Assembly: GCA_905234195.1 (NCBI GenBank)
Contig: CAJOFR010000011.1
Location: forward strand, 1 to 64,000
Direction of reading: 5' to 3'
Length of the DNA stretch: 64,000 bases
Source of the DNA: an uncultured Selenomonadaceae bacterium
Lineage (GTDB): Bacteria > Bacillota > Negativicutes > Selenomonadales > Selenomonadaceae
The stretch's first letter is position 1; each line of letters starts with the position of its first letter. Under the pieces are notes generated by a model. The model was not told the origin of the DNA, made no database searches, and saw only the letters and a list, made by a program, of their open reading frames with translations. Both the position numbers and the translations under genes were made by a program. Shown piece by piece: positions 33,656 to 42,083 of the stretch.

Positions 33656-34740
33656 ATGTCGATACCTTTTTCAGACAGTAGTTTTTTGCCTGTTGACCGT
33701 CCTTACAGCATAAATGGTAATCAGAGGATTAAATACCCGCTGACTTTGGGAGCTTGTTCCTATGTCGGCGACGCGAAACTAGAATTTGGTGGAAAAAATC
33801 CCGCGCATGTTTTAATCGGGAGATTTTCTTCGCTGGCGGGGGATATTAAATTTTTCATCGGTATTAATCACGAATACAAAAATGTCGTGACGACGTATCC
33901 TTTCGATGTCGGCTTTGTAGTTGCAAAAATTTATTCTGACTTGAAAATTTCTCCCACTGATTATATCCCTCGTCAGGAACGTCATGACAACCGCTACTAA
34001 ATAATTATCGGCAATGATGTTTGGATTGGTAGCGGCACGACGATTATGGGCGGCGTGAAAATTGGCAGCGGAGCGATTATCGGAACAAACGCGACGGTTG
34101 CAAAAAATATTCCGCCCTACACCATTGCTGTTGGGAATCCTGCGCGCGTCGTCAAGTATCGTTTTGACGAAGAGACGATAAAAAAATTTATGGAGGTAAA
34201 GTGGTGGAATTGGAGCGTCGAAAAAGTTTTGGAGAATCTGCCGCTTATGAAAGACGTGGAAAAATTTTTGGCGAAACACCATACCGAAATCAAACGTATT
34301 CCGTACACTGAAATCGGGGGGGGGTATAGGATTGAAAAATATCGCGCGGAGAGCAGAAAAATTTTTGCGGCGGTCGCGGATTTTCGTTCGCCGCAGCCGC
34401 TCTGGAGAAGAATTGTTAAAGGTTTTTGTTCGTCGAGTTTAAAAAATGCAGTACTGATATTTTTTGCGCCTTTAGGTACAACTCAAGACGACTTAGCCGA
34501 GCTGAAAACTCTTTCACTTTCAAGCGGCTTGTCCCCCGAACAAATTATTTACGTCGTGCCTTCGACAGGCGAACAAAATTTTTCGCCATACCTTTTGCGG
34601 CAGGCGACGCACTTCATCACGACGCGGGAAATGGTGACGCTTGAATGTACGACACGGACGTTAAAGTTATTTCGGCTCTTGACGACGGGATTTTTGAAGG
34701 CGAACCGGATTTTGATTGGAATTTGATTTACGCGAAATAA
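33656..34740 (+). pseudogene. Hexapeptide-repeat acyltransferase gene, disrupted
   Basis: The gene encodes a left-handed beta-helix (LbH) xenobiotic-type acyltransferase. N-terminal part: PLTLGACSYVGDAKLEFGG. An in-frame TAA at 33998-34000 stops it exactly before [18 protein letters not shown], the conserved hexapeptide core, which continues in the same frame with [18 protein letters not shown] and [11 protein letters not shown]. The C-terminal part carries a nine-G run (34316-34324), then [10 protein letters not shown]. Near 34655 the frame shifts again: [18 protein letters not shown] and a natural stop at 34738 are in another frame. One nonsense and one frameshift lesion make it inactive unless corrected. 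Confidence 0.75.
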
Positions 34741-34757
34741 TTTTGTAGAAATTTTTC

Positions 34758-34786
34758 TTGACAATAAGGAGAAAATAATTTAATAT
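34758..34786 (+). promoter_or_regulatory. Promoter of tRNA-Ala
   Basis: TTGACA at 34758-34763, 17-base spacer, TAATAT at 34781-34786, ten bases before the tRNA. A near-consensus vegetative promoter. Confidence 0.85.
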
Positions 34787-34795
34787 ACGGCTTGC

Positions 34796-34871
<76 letters not shown>

Positions 34872-34898
34872 ATAATTAAGAAAAAAAAAGGAAACAGC

Positions 34899-34922
34899 CT
34901 CGGCGAGTCCGAGTTTTTTTTT
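34899..34922 (+). terminator. Terminator after tRNA-Ala
   Basis: CTCGG (34899-34903), loop CGAGT, CCGAG (34909-34913) followed by nine T. Lies 28 bases after the tRNA and just before the speD ribosome binding site. Confidence 0.8.
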
Positions 34923-34940
34923 GCCTTTATTGGAGGGGAT

Positions 34941-35744
34941 ATGCCGTTGGAAGAAAAGCTTAAACTCTATGGCTTCAACAATCTGACAAAGTCTTTGAGC
35001 TTTAACATTTATGATATTTGCTACGCGAAGAGCCGCCGCGAACAAAAAGATTATATAGATTACATTGACGAGCAATATAATTCCGAACGCTTGACGAACA
35101 TTTTGACGAAGGTCACCGAGATGATAGGCGCGACGATTTTGAATATCTCAAGCCAAGATTATGATCCGCAGGGCGCAAGCGTTACGATTTTAATTGCGGA
35201 AAAGGCGGCGATTGATGCCGGACAAAAACTTCCGCGCGGTGCCGCTGAAATTATCAAACCCGAAACTGTTTTGGCGCACTTGGATAAAAGCCACGTCACT
35301 GTTCACACTTATCCGGAATTTCATCCGGAAACGAGCATTGCGACTTTTCGCGTGGACATTGACGTTTCTACCTGCGGGGAAATTACTCCTCTGCGCACTC
35401 TTGATTTTTTAATCGGGAGTTTCGATTCTGACATTATCACGATGGATTATCGCGTTAGGGGATTTACGCGCGACCTTTCCGGCAAAAAGCTTTTCATTGA
35501 CGGCAAAATGACTTCCATTCAAGAATTTATCAGCCAGGAAACTCTTGACGCTTATGACGCGGTTGACATAAACATGTACCAGGCGAATCTTTTTCACACG
35601 CGCATGTTGATTAAGGAGCCGGACTTGCAGAACTATCTTTTCAACACGGACATTTATGAGATTGCGCCGAAGATGCGGCTGGAAATTTTTTCCAATCTTC
35701 GTCGTGAGATGATTGAGATTTTCAGCGGCAAAAATATTTACTGA
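34941..35744 (+). CDS. speD: S-adenosylmethionine decarboxylase proenzyme
   Basis: A 267-residue AdoMetDC of the large bacterial (E. coli-like) class: the autocleavage site is in HLDKSHVTVHTYPE (Ser becomes the pyruvoyl group), followed by ATFRVDIDVSTCGEITPL and FDSDIITMDYRVRGFTRDL with the processing and catalytic His/Cys. Makes decarboxylated SAM for spermidine synthesis; no spermidine synthase follows. Start ATG 34941 set by TTGGAGGGGAT; the longer open frame upstream runs through the tRNA and is not used. Confidence 0.95.
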   Translation: MPLEEKLKLYGFNNLTKSLSFNIYDICYAKSRREQKDYIDYIDEQYNSERLTNILTKVTEMIGATILNISSQDYDPQGASVTILIAEKAAIDAGQKLPRGAAEIIKPETVLAHLDKSHVTVHTYPEFHPETSIATFRVDIDVSTCGEITPLRTLDFLIGSFDSDIITMDYRVRGFTRDLSGKKLFIDGKMTSIQEFISQETLDAYDAVDINMYQANLFHTRMLIKEPDLQNYLFNTDIYEIAPKMRLEIFSNLRREMIEIFSGKNIY

Positions 35745-35765
35745 CAAAATTTTTCCCGAAAAAAA

Positions 35766-35874
35766 GGAGGCCGTCAAGGATGACGGCCATGCCCGCATTT
35801 GGTCGCGTGATGCGACCTCTGCGGGCGTTTTTCTTTTGCTACTTTTCTTTTGCGACAAAAGAAAAGTAGATGCT
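35766..35874 (+). repeat. Structured intergenic hairpin cassette (copy C)
   Basis: GGCCGTCA/TGACGGCC with loop AGGA (35769-35788), then GCCCGCA...TGCGGGC enclosing GGTCGCG-TGA-TGCGACC, a TTTTTCTTTT tract, and CTACTTTTCTTTTG/CAAAAGAAAAGTAG. Lies between convergent speD and rpsT; in the speD direction it is the 3' UTR. Confidence 0.85.
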
Positions 35875-35919
35875 AATTCCAAAAGAAAAGAAGATTTTAA
35901 ATCAAAGAAAGAAAACTCT

Positions 35920-36186
35920 TTATTTTGAAAGCGCGTTTACTTTCAAAGTCAGCCTGGACTTTTTACGCGCAGCAGCATTTTTATGGATTGTGTTATTCGC
36001 CGCCGCCTGGTCTATAGCTTTATAAGCAGCCGGCAAAAGTTTTTGTGCCTCGCCGGCATCGTTGTTCGCGATTGCTGCAAGCACAAGCTTCTGCGCTTTC
36101 TTCATACGATTTTTTTCGGACACATTGCGCGCATGACGTTTCGCGTCCACTTTCATACTTTTGACTGATGCTTTTATGTTAGGCAA
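35920..36186 (-). CDS. rpsT: 30S ribosomal protein S20
   Basis: An 88-residue, very basic helical protein: MPNIKASVKSMKVDAKRHAR, NRMKKAQKLVLAAI, IDQAAANNTIHKNAAARKKS are the conserved blocks of bS20, which binds 16S rRNA early in assembly. GAGGAGACTGGAAAATTTGCC upstream provides the ribosome binding site. A convergent gene (speD) and hairpin cassette C lie downstream. Confidence 0.96.
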   Translation of the reverse strand: MPNIKASVKSMKVDAKRHARNVSEKNRMKKAQKLVLAAIANNDAGEAQKLLPAAYKAIDQAAANNTIHKNAAARKKSRLTLKVNALSK

Positions 36187-36269
36187 ATTTTCCAGTCTCC
36201 TCTCAATAATTTATCATTAACGCGGAAAAGTTTAACACAGCCTAATTCAAATTGCAAGAAAAAAATATT

Positions 36270-36296
36270 TAAGTTGTCAATATCAAACGCCGATAT
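36270..36296 (+). promoter_or_regulatory. Sigma28 (SigD/FliA)-type promoter of flgE
   Basis: TAAG at 36270-36273, a 15-base spacer, then GCCGATAT at 36289-36296. This matches the flagellar sigma consensus TAAA-N15-GCCGATAT with one mismatch. The transcript would start about 50 bases before the structured leader of flgE. Confidence 0.75.
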
Positions 36297-36352
36297 ATTA
36301 TTCGGAAACGAACAAACAACTAAAAAAAATTTTTACGAACAAAAAATTATAA

Positions 36353-36417
36353 GGTCAGACATGGATTCGCTGAAGGAATGCGAGATAATGACACGGAGCG
36401 TCATAAAAAATCTGACC
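36353..36417 (+). promoter_or_regulatory. Structured flgE leader, candidate CsrA-binding element
   Basis: P1: GGTCAGA (36353-36359) with TCTGACC (36411-36417). Inside are P2, TCGC (36367-36370) / GCGA (36380-36383) with loop TGAAGGAAT, and P3, ATGAC (36388-36392) / GTCAT (36400-36404) with loop ACGGAGC. Both loops contain A-N-GGA, the CsrA core. It does not match c-di-GMP or other common riboswitch motifs I know. The element lies 50 bases before the flgE start. Confidence 0.55.
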
Positions 36418-36466
36418 CGTCGGCGGCGAAGTGCTTGCCGAATTTAGAAAAGGAGAAGTGATTATT

Positions 36467-39004
36467 ATGATGCGTTCCCTGTTCGCCGGAGTCTCCAGCT
36501 TGAAGGCTCACCAAACTCGAATGGATGTTATCGGCAACAACATTGCTAACGTCAACACGGTTGGTTTTAAGTCCAGCCGCGTAACTTTTTCTGATATGCT
36601 CTCGCAGACTTCGTCGGGCGCGTCCGCACCAGGTACCAATCTCGGCGGTATCAACCCAAAACAAATCGGTCTTGGCGCGTCGGTCGAAAGTGTCGACTTG
36701 GTCTTCACTGACGGCTCCCCGCAAAACAGCGGCAAAAATACTGATATCGCCCTTTCCGGCAACGGGCTTTTCGTCCTCAAAAACGGCGACAGCTATTATT
36801 ACAGCCGCGACGGCGCGTTTGAGTTCGATACAAACGGCAGTTACGTCATGCCCGGCAGCGGTCTTTACGTTCAGGGCTGGAATGCGTCGGACGGCGTCTT
36901 GAATACAAATGGCGCAACTGAAAATATCGTCGTCAAATCCGGTCAAACTATGCCGGGTACCGCAACAACAGCCGTCAATTACGCCAGCAACCTCAACGCC
37001 GCCGAACCCACAATCACGAACATTACCTACACCGCCGGCAGCACCAACTCCAACCCTTCCAGCGTCATAAATTATAAGCAAGTCACCCGTTATGCCGTCA
37101 CAGGTGCCCAAAGTTTTACCTACGACCCGCGCGTCATGACTTTGAACGGAAATATGGAAGAAACTTACGTTGATACAATTACTTATACAGACAGTACCGG
37201 CGATGAAATTACCACCACAGTCGCAACCGGCAGTGAAACTCGTGCAATCACTGACGCGGGAACTTATACAGTTGGTAGCACGAGAACAGGTACTGCCGAT
37301 CCCGCTACAATGGAAGTCACCCTTACTGACGGAACTACCCAAACCGTTGATATAACAAGAACTTACACTGTATCAGCTTTGCCGACGTATACTGTAACAA
37401 AAACTGTGGTTCCGACTGCAGATGATATGGCGGGTACGGCGACAAATACAACTTATTCTTTGACTTTGGACGACGGCTCGCAAATTGATGTAGACAGCCT
37501 TGACGGCTACACTGTGAACACTGCTTACGATGCCACCAGAAATATTACTTCGTTAAATACAACTGAAACGTCCACCGTTTCTTCTATGGTTTTGACTTTG
37601 AGCGACGACACAACCGTAGAAATTGCGTCGGAAGATCTTAGCGAGTATGGCTACACTATAGGCGGCACTTATCCTGAAGGAGCGGGCACAACAATTAAAA
37701 GCGTTGCGTTTACCACCTCCGTTACAACGACAACGAACGGGACAGCCGCTGACCCCGTCACGACAACGAGAACCTATCCTGACGGCAATTCTTCCACAAA
37801 TGACGATTCGTTCACTATCACCGGAACCGACAATACCGATACCAATATCGTTTTGACTTACAACGACGGGAGCACAGCTACTGCAGTAGCTGGCACTTCC
37901 TACACTGTCGGCGAGGACGATGCGGGCTCCGTTCTTTCAATCAACGTCGACGGCACAAATGTTATCGCGGCGACACTCACTTTGTCGGACGGCTCCACGC
38001 AAAAAGTAACAAGCGGCTTTTATCAGATTAATCACGGCGTTCCCGTCACGACTGTCGTCACTATTTACGACTCTGAAGGTCAAGACCACGCAGTTTCTTT
38101 GCTTATCGATAAAAATAACAACTCCGTCGATAATGACGTAAATAATGATGCGCTCGCCCTTGCAAGAGTTTTGGACGACGACGGCAATACAATCACCGGC
38201 GCAAAAATCGTCAAAGCCAACAAGGACGCCGGCGGAAATATTATCAGCTACGATTACACGTATGATTCAGGAACTGAAACTAATATACCGGCAACCGCCT
38301 ACGCTGACCATGTCGTTTGGGATAACCGCTGGAGTGTTTTCATGGCACCCGGCGAAGGGCAAACAGGTCCTGTTTATTCCTACGAGAAAACAGAAGAGGA
38401 CAGCACTAAGACTACCGGTTATTTGAACTACACCGAAGACGACGCGGGCAATGTTTTCGGCAAGCCTGCTTATATCTACTTCAATGACGACGGCTCCTAC
38501 AGCTCCGCCGCCACAGCCAACGCCTCGCTTTATCTGGTTTACTCCAACGGTAACGGCGCGGCTCCCACGACGGCAAATGTTGACTTCTCCAATGTCACCC
38601 AGTACGCGGGCAGCACGACGGCTTACGGTTCGACGGACGGCAACGCCTACGGTATTTTGCAGAGCGTTTCTATTGACGCTTCGGGAATTATCACCGGCAC
38701 TTATTCTAATGGCATCCTCCGCACCGAAGCTCAAATCGCTGTCGCGCAGTTCGTCAACTCCGCCGGTTTGACTAAGACGGGCACCAGTCTTTATCAGCAG
38801 TCCAACAACTCCGGCGAAGCGAATATCAAGACGCTTGACGCTTTCGGCTTGTCTATCACTCCTTCGGCTCTCGAAATGTCTAACGTCGAACTTGCAAGCG
38901 AACTTGCTGACATGATTGTTACCCAGCGCGGTTTCCAATCCAATTCCAAGATTATCACCGTCGCTGACGAAATGCTTGAAACTATCATCAACATGAAGAG
39001 ATAA
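36467..39004 (+). CDS. flgE: Flagellar hook protein FlgE with expanded variable domain
   Basis: An 845-residue hook protein (E. coli FlgE is about 400). The N-terminal rod-like motif SLFAGVSSLKAHQTRMDVI then GNNIANVNTVGFKSSRVTF and the C-terminal SNVELASELADMIVTQRGFQ with SNSKIITVADEMLE are the D0 segments. Residues about 200-520 are a Thr/Asp-rich insertion containing five copies of an L-T-x-x-D-(G/D)-(S/T) unit (near residues 283, 331, 375, 462, 503). Lone flagellar gene here, driven by a sigma28-type promoter and a structured leader. Ribosome binding site AGGAGAAGTG; ATG 36467 or 36470. Confidence 0.93.
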   Translation: MMRSLFAGVSSLKAHQTRMDVIGNNIANVNTVGFKSSRVTFSDMLSQTSSGASAPGTNLGGINPKQIGLGASVESVDLVFTDGSPQNSGKNTDIALSGNGLFVLKNGDSYYYSRDGAFEFDTNGSYVMPGSGLYVQGWNASDGVLNTNGATENIVVKSGQTMPGTATTAVNYASNLNAAEPTITNITYTAGSTNSNPSSVINYKQVTRYAVTGAQSFTYDPRVMTLNGNMEETYVDTITYTDSTGDEITTTVATGSETRAITDAGTYTVGSTRTGTADPATMEVTLTDGTTQTVDITRTYTVSALPTYTVTKTVVPTADDMAGTATNTTYSLTLDDGSQIDVDSLDGYTVNTAYDATRNITSLNTTETSTVSSMVLTLSDDTTVEIASEDLSEYGYTIGGTYPEGAGTTIKSVAFTTSVTTTTNGTAADPVTTTRTYPDGNSSTNDDSFTITGTDNTDTNIVLTYNDGSTATAVAGTSYTVGEDDAGSVLSINVDGTNVIAATLTLSDGSTQKVTSGFYQINHGVPVTTVVTIYDSEGQDHAVSLLIDKNNNSVDNDVNNDALALARVLDDDGNTITGAKIVKANKDAGGNIISYDYTYDSGTETNIPATAYADHVVWDNRWSVFMAPGEGQTGPVYSYEKTEEDSTKTTGYLNYTEDDAGNVFGKPAYIYFNDDGSYSSAATANASLYLVYSNGNGAAPTTANVDFSNVTQYAGSTTAYGSTDGNAYGILQSVSIDASGIITGTYSNGILRTEAQIAVAQFVNSAGLTKTGTSLYQQSNNSGEANIKTLDAFGLSITPSALEMSNVELASELADMIVTQRGFQSNSKIITVADEMLETIINMKR

Positions 39005-39056
39005 TCTATTGACTAGTAGTTAGTTGATAGGGATTAGAAATTAGTGGAGTAAAAAA

Positions 39057-39150
39057 AGAGGCCGCCCAAGGATGGGCGGCCGCCCGCATTTGGTCGCGTG
39101 ATGCGACCTCTGCGGGCAGTTTTCTTTTGCGATCAAAAGAAAAGTAGATG
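39057..39150 (+). repeat. Structured intergenic hairpin cassette (copy D)
   Basis: GGCCGCCCA/TGGGCGGCC with loop AGGA (39060-39081), GCCCGCA...TGCGGGC enclosing GGTCGCG-TGA-TGCGACC, then TTTTCTTTTG and a short CTTTTGATCGCAAAAG-type hairpin, truncated relative to C and E. Between convergent flgE and the aldo/keto reductase. An imperfect 25-base inverted repeat (about 39019-39043 and 39188-39211, sharing TAGGGATTAGA) flanks this copy. Confidence 0.85.
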
Positions 39151-39211
39151 TTCATTCAAAAGAGGAAAAAATTTTTAGAAGGAAAAAAATCTCTAATCCC
39201 TAAAAACTAGT

Positions 39212-40042
39212 TCACCAGTTTTCAAAGCGGTGATTCTGATTAAGAGCGGACATCTGTTTCATTTCGTCGACAGTCAATTCAAAATCGAAAATGTTGTAGT
39301 TTTCGGAAATGTGATCCGGATTTTTTGAACCAGGTACCGCAATATAACCGGCCTGCAAATGCCAGCGCAAAATAATCTGCGCGGGCGTTTTTTTATGGTT
39401 TTGAGCAAGCGCAACAATCGTGGGAATTTGGAAAATTTTTTTCGTGTTGCCGCGCCCGCCAAAAGGATACCACGACTCAACGAACGTCCCGAATTTTTTT
39501 ACGTAGTCTTGCAACGCGGTATTTTGATAGAGCGGATGATTTTCATTTTGTACGACGGCGGGCACAATCTTCGCGATATTTAAAATCCTGTCGAAGTCTC
39601 GCGGCGTGTAGTAATTTGAAATTCCAATCGAACGAATTTTACCGGCGTCCGCCCCGCGCTCCAACGCCTTATAAACTGCCGTATCATTCGCGCCCGGCTG
39701 GTGAATCAACATCAAATCAACGTAGCCGATATTCAACGCCGCAAGAGAATTTTCTATCGCCGCATCGGGCTGATTGTAATTGCCTGGCATAATTTTGCTT
39801 GTCACGAAAATTTCTTCGCGCTTGACAATCCCCGCGTCGATAGCCCTGCGGACGCCGTTGCCTACACCAGTTTCGTTGTCGTAGTATCGCGCGGTGTCAA
39901 TTAGCCTGTAGCCGACACTCAACGCGCGAAAAACGCACTCCTCCGCCTGTTTATCGGAAAGAGTCCACGTGCCGAGACCGAGCACCGGCATTTTGTGGCC
40001 GCTGTTCAAAGTCACGTCCTCGACGAAAAAATTTTTAGTCAC
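39212..40042 (-). CDS. Aldo/keto reductase
   Basis: A 276-residue AKR with the catalytic tetrad visible: DTARYYDNETGVG (Asp, Tyr), EIFVTSKIMPGNY (Lys), VDLMLIHQPG (His), and the NADPH-binding C-terminal IILRWHLQAGYIAVPGSKNPDHI. Probably 2,5-diketo-gluconate or methylglyoxal reductase-like; substrate unknown. GTG start at 40042, four bases after the stop of the small lipoprotein gene, so both probably form one operon with the downstream-reading YdjGHI-like genes. Confidence 0.88.
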   Translation of the reverse strand: MTKNFFVEDVTLNSGHKMPVLGLGTWTLSDKQAEECVFRALSVGYRLIDTARYYDNETGVGNGVRRAIDAGIVKREEIFVTSKIMPGNYNQPDAAIENSLAALNIGYVDLMLIHQPGANDTAVYKALERGADAGKIRSIGISNYYTPRDFDRILNIAKIVPAVVQNENHPLYQNTALQDYVKKFGTFVESWYPFGGRGNTKKIFQIPTIVALAQNHKKTPAQIILRWHLQAGYIAVPGSKNPDHISENYNIFDFELTVDEMKQMSALNQNHRFENW

Positions 40043-40046
40043 GGTT

Positions 40047-40163
40047 TTATTTTTCCACCTCGATTTTATTTTGAACGACGTTACTCGAAGTTTCTCCGCA
40101 GCCCGCGAAAATCGAAAAGAAAATCCCCGTACCGAGCAACGATAAAAATTTTCTGCGATTCAT
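40047..40163 (-). CDS. Very small lipoprotein (38 residues)
   Basis: A short ORF encodes MNRRKFLSLLGTGIFFSIF then AGCGETSSNVV and a charged tail to VEK. It has an Arg-Arg N-terminus, a hydrophobic helix and a lipobox (F-A-G-C), leaving a lipidated mature peptide of about 17 residues. GGAGGTAG precedes the ATG, and its ATG follows the stop of the TPM protein directly (TAAATG), which supports translation. No family recognised; it may be the leader remnant of a larger lipoprotein. Confidence 0.6.
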   Translation of the reverse strand: MNRRKFLSLLGTGIFFSIFAGCGETSSNVVQNKIEVEK

Positions 40164-40940
40164 TTAAAAACTACCTCCGGCACTTCCGCCGCCTCCGCCG
40201 CTACTACCGCCGCCGGATCTTCCAGAGGACGGTCTGGGCTTCGGTCTGCGCGAAACATTCGTGAAAAGATAAGTGTCGCGGTTTTTCGTCAGCTTAACGG
40301 TGTCGCGCTTGAGATAATCGCTCGCCGCAACTTCATGACGCACGTTGCTCATTGAACCAATCAGCCAGGAACGAACCCCAATCCCGCACAGAATAGCAAT
40401 CAGCACAGCCATAACCGCCGCCATTGGATTAAAGCCGCTCGAGCTGTCATAAGCCGCGCCGTTTTTCGCGTAGTAGCCGCAAAATTGGTCAATCCCTTCG
40501 AGATAGCCGGCACACGCTCCGTAATAATCACCGCTCAAAAGTTTATTGACGAAGCCGCCGGCAATGTCGTTGGGGTTGGGAATCACCTGTTGCAATTTCG
40601 CGTCGGTGACAATCTGCCATTTTCGGTTGCCCATATCGACGAGGAGGAGGATGCCGCCGTTTTGCCCGTCGCCGTATCGCTGATTGAGCAGGTAGCGCGC
40701 CGCGCTCTCAACGTCGCTATTTCCTATTGAGTTCAAAAATTCTATGCCGACTCTGATATTATATTTCGTCTCGATAGTTTTGATTTTGTCCGTCAAAGAT
40801 TTTATTTCGCTTTGGCTCATCAGATTGGGTTCGTCGACGACGGACATGTTTAAAATTTTTTCGTTGGCGGGCACGGCGAAAACTACATTGACACTTAACG
40901 CCGCGAACAACAAAAACAGCGCGCAGATTTTTTTCGTCAT
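40164..40940 (-). CDS. TPM-domain membrane protein (YdjH-like)
   Basis: A 258-residue protein: signal peptide to about VFA, TPM (TLP18.3/Psb32/MOLO-1) domain at residues 30-160 (VDEPNLMSQSEIKSLTDKIK, NGGILLLVDMGNRKWQIVT), one transmembrane helix (MAAVMAVLIAILCGIG) and a Gly/Ser-rich end SSGRSGGGSSGGGG. In Bacillus subtilis the orthologous module ydjG-ydjH-ydjI links zinc-ribbon, TPM and SPFH proteins to PspA at the membrane; the same order of families occurs here, reversed. Envelope stress role likely by analogy. Confidence 0.8.
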   Translation of the reverse strand: MTKKICALFLLFAALSVNVVFAVPANEKILNMSVVDEPNLMSQSEIKSLTDKIKTIETKYNIRVGIEFLNSIGNSDVESAARYLLNQRYGDGQNGGILLLVDMGNRKWQIVTDAKLQQVIPNPNDIAGGFVNKLLSGDYYGACAGYLEGIDQFCGYYAKNGAAYDSSSGFNPMAAVMAVLIAILCGIGVRSWLIGSMSNVRHEVAASDYLKRDTVKLTKNRDTYLFTNVSRRPKPRPSSGRSGGGSSGGGGGSAGGSF

Positions 40941-40952
40941 GGGTACGCCTCC

Positions 40953-42053
40953 TTACAAAATCATCGACGCGATAAAATAAATTATCGGAATTAAAATCAC
41001 CGTGCAAATCGCCGGATACATGAACGCCTTGCCGCTGTCATAGGGAAGACTGCCGACAACTTTTCCGGTCTGCCCGTTCATCATAAAGGTGTACGGTTTA
41101 TCTTCGTAGCGCGTCGTCAAAATCCACACGGGCACGAGCGCATAAAGCACCTTGCCGACATCTTTGACGACCGCCGAACTTTGCATATCGACGTTATCGA
41201 AATTTTTAACGGAACTTCGCAGGACAGAAATCGCGCTGTTCTCCACTCGTTTATCGGCGCGCGGCGCGCAGGTTTCGGCGGGCACGTCGTACTTGTCGGC
41301 AAGGTAGCCGGTCAAATAAGCCGTCGCGAAAGGCACGAGCTCCGAATAATCAAAAGGTTCGATGCTCTCCATGTAAGTATCGTCCATTTTTTTTGAGCCG
41401 TCGACGGGAATTTTTTCAAAACTCATTTTGCCGGCGCGCTGACAGTTAAAAACTTGAGTCTCGATAACAACTTCGCTGGCTGTTTCGTAGCGGTGAATTT
41501 TCTCCGCCCTAAACTCGGCCTGCGCGGTGATACTCGAATCGAACAGCCAAAACGGGACGTACATGGGTTGAATTGCCTCGACGCGATTATTTGCGGTGAA
41601 GTTGCTCGGCAAAAGGTAATGTCCCTCGTAAAATTTTTTCAGCGCGGCAACGGCGTCGGCTTTACTTTTTTTGAAGGGGATAACCAAATCGGGCTTGAGG
41701 TTGCCGTCAAATCTTTTTGGGATCATCGTCGGGTTGCCGCAATAAACGCACTCGGTAGCCATGGTGTTTTCGTCGCAGACGAGTTCCGCGCCGCAACTGG
41801 AGCAAGTCAACGCTTTAAGGGCGGCGGCTTCGTCAGCGGACCACTTGTCGCCGGCGTTTTGCGTGTCCCATTTTGCGGCTTGAGCCTCTTCGGTTCTCGC
41901 GGCCAGCTCTCTTTTGCCGGCGAACATCTCCTCAATCGCGGCCACTTCAAATTCCGTGCCGCAGTATTCGCAAGTAATTTTTTTGTTGCCCGGAATAAAA
42001 CTTAGCGGCGCGCTACAGTTCGGACATTGATAACTGACAGAAGTATTAGCCAT
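40953..42053 (-). CDS. Zinc-ribbon membrane protein (YdjG-like)
   Basis: A 366-residue protein with two N-terminal zinc ribbons: QCPNCSAPLSF...CEYCGTEF and LTCSSCGAELVCDENTMATECVYCGNP. A middle domain (residues about 125-330) has LVIPFKKSKADAVAALKKFYEG and ends in KVLYALVPVWILTTRYEDKPYTFMMN, the pattern of the YdjG group, with a C-terminal transmembrane helix (PAICTVILIPIIYFIASMI). Lies between the SPFH-zinc ribbon and TPM genes, as in the ydjGHI module. ATG 42053 after GGAGGCGTCTT. Confidence 0.78.
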   Translation of the reverse strand: MANTSVSYQCPNCSAPLSFIPGNKKITCEYCGTEFEVAAIEEMFAGKRELAARTEEAQAAKWDTQNAGDKWSADEAAALKALTCSSCGAELVCDENTMATECVYCGNPTMIPKRFDGNLKPDLVIPFKKSKADAVAALKKFYEGHYLLPSNFTANNRVEAIQPMYVPFWLFDSSITAQAEFRAEKIHRYETASEVVIETQVFNCQRAGKMSFEKIPVDGSKKMDDTYMESIEPFDYSELVPFATAYLTGYLADKYDVPAETCAPRADKRVENSAISVLRSSVKNFDNVDMQSSAVVKDVGKVLYALVPVWILTTRYEDKPYTFMMNGQTGKVVGSLPYDSGKAFMYPAICTVILIPIIYFIASMIL

Positions 42054-42083
42054 AAGACGCCTCCGAATAGATATTTTTATGGG

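Noticed and set aside
36353-36417. c-di-GMP riboswitch upstream of flgE
   Set aside because: None of the GEMM conserved blocks (GGGCAAA, GACGCAAAGCC) are present, although location and structure suggested it.
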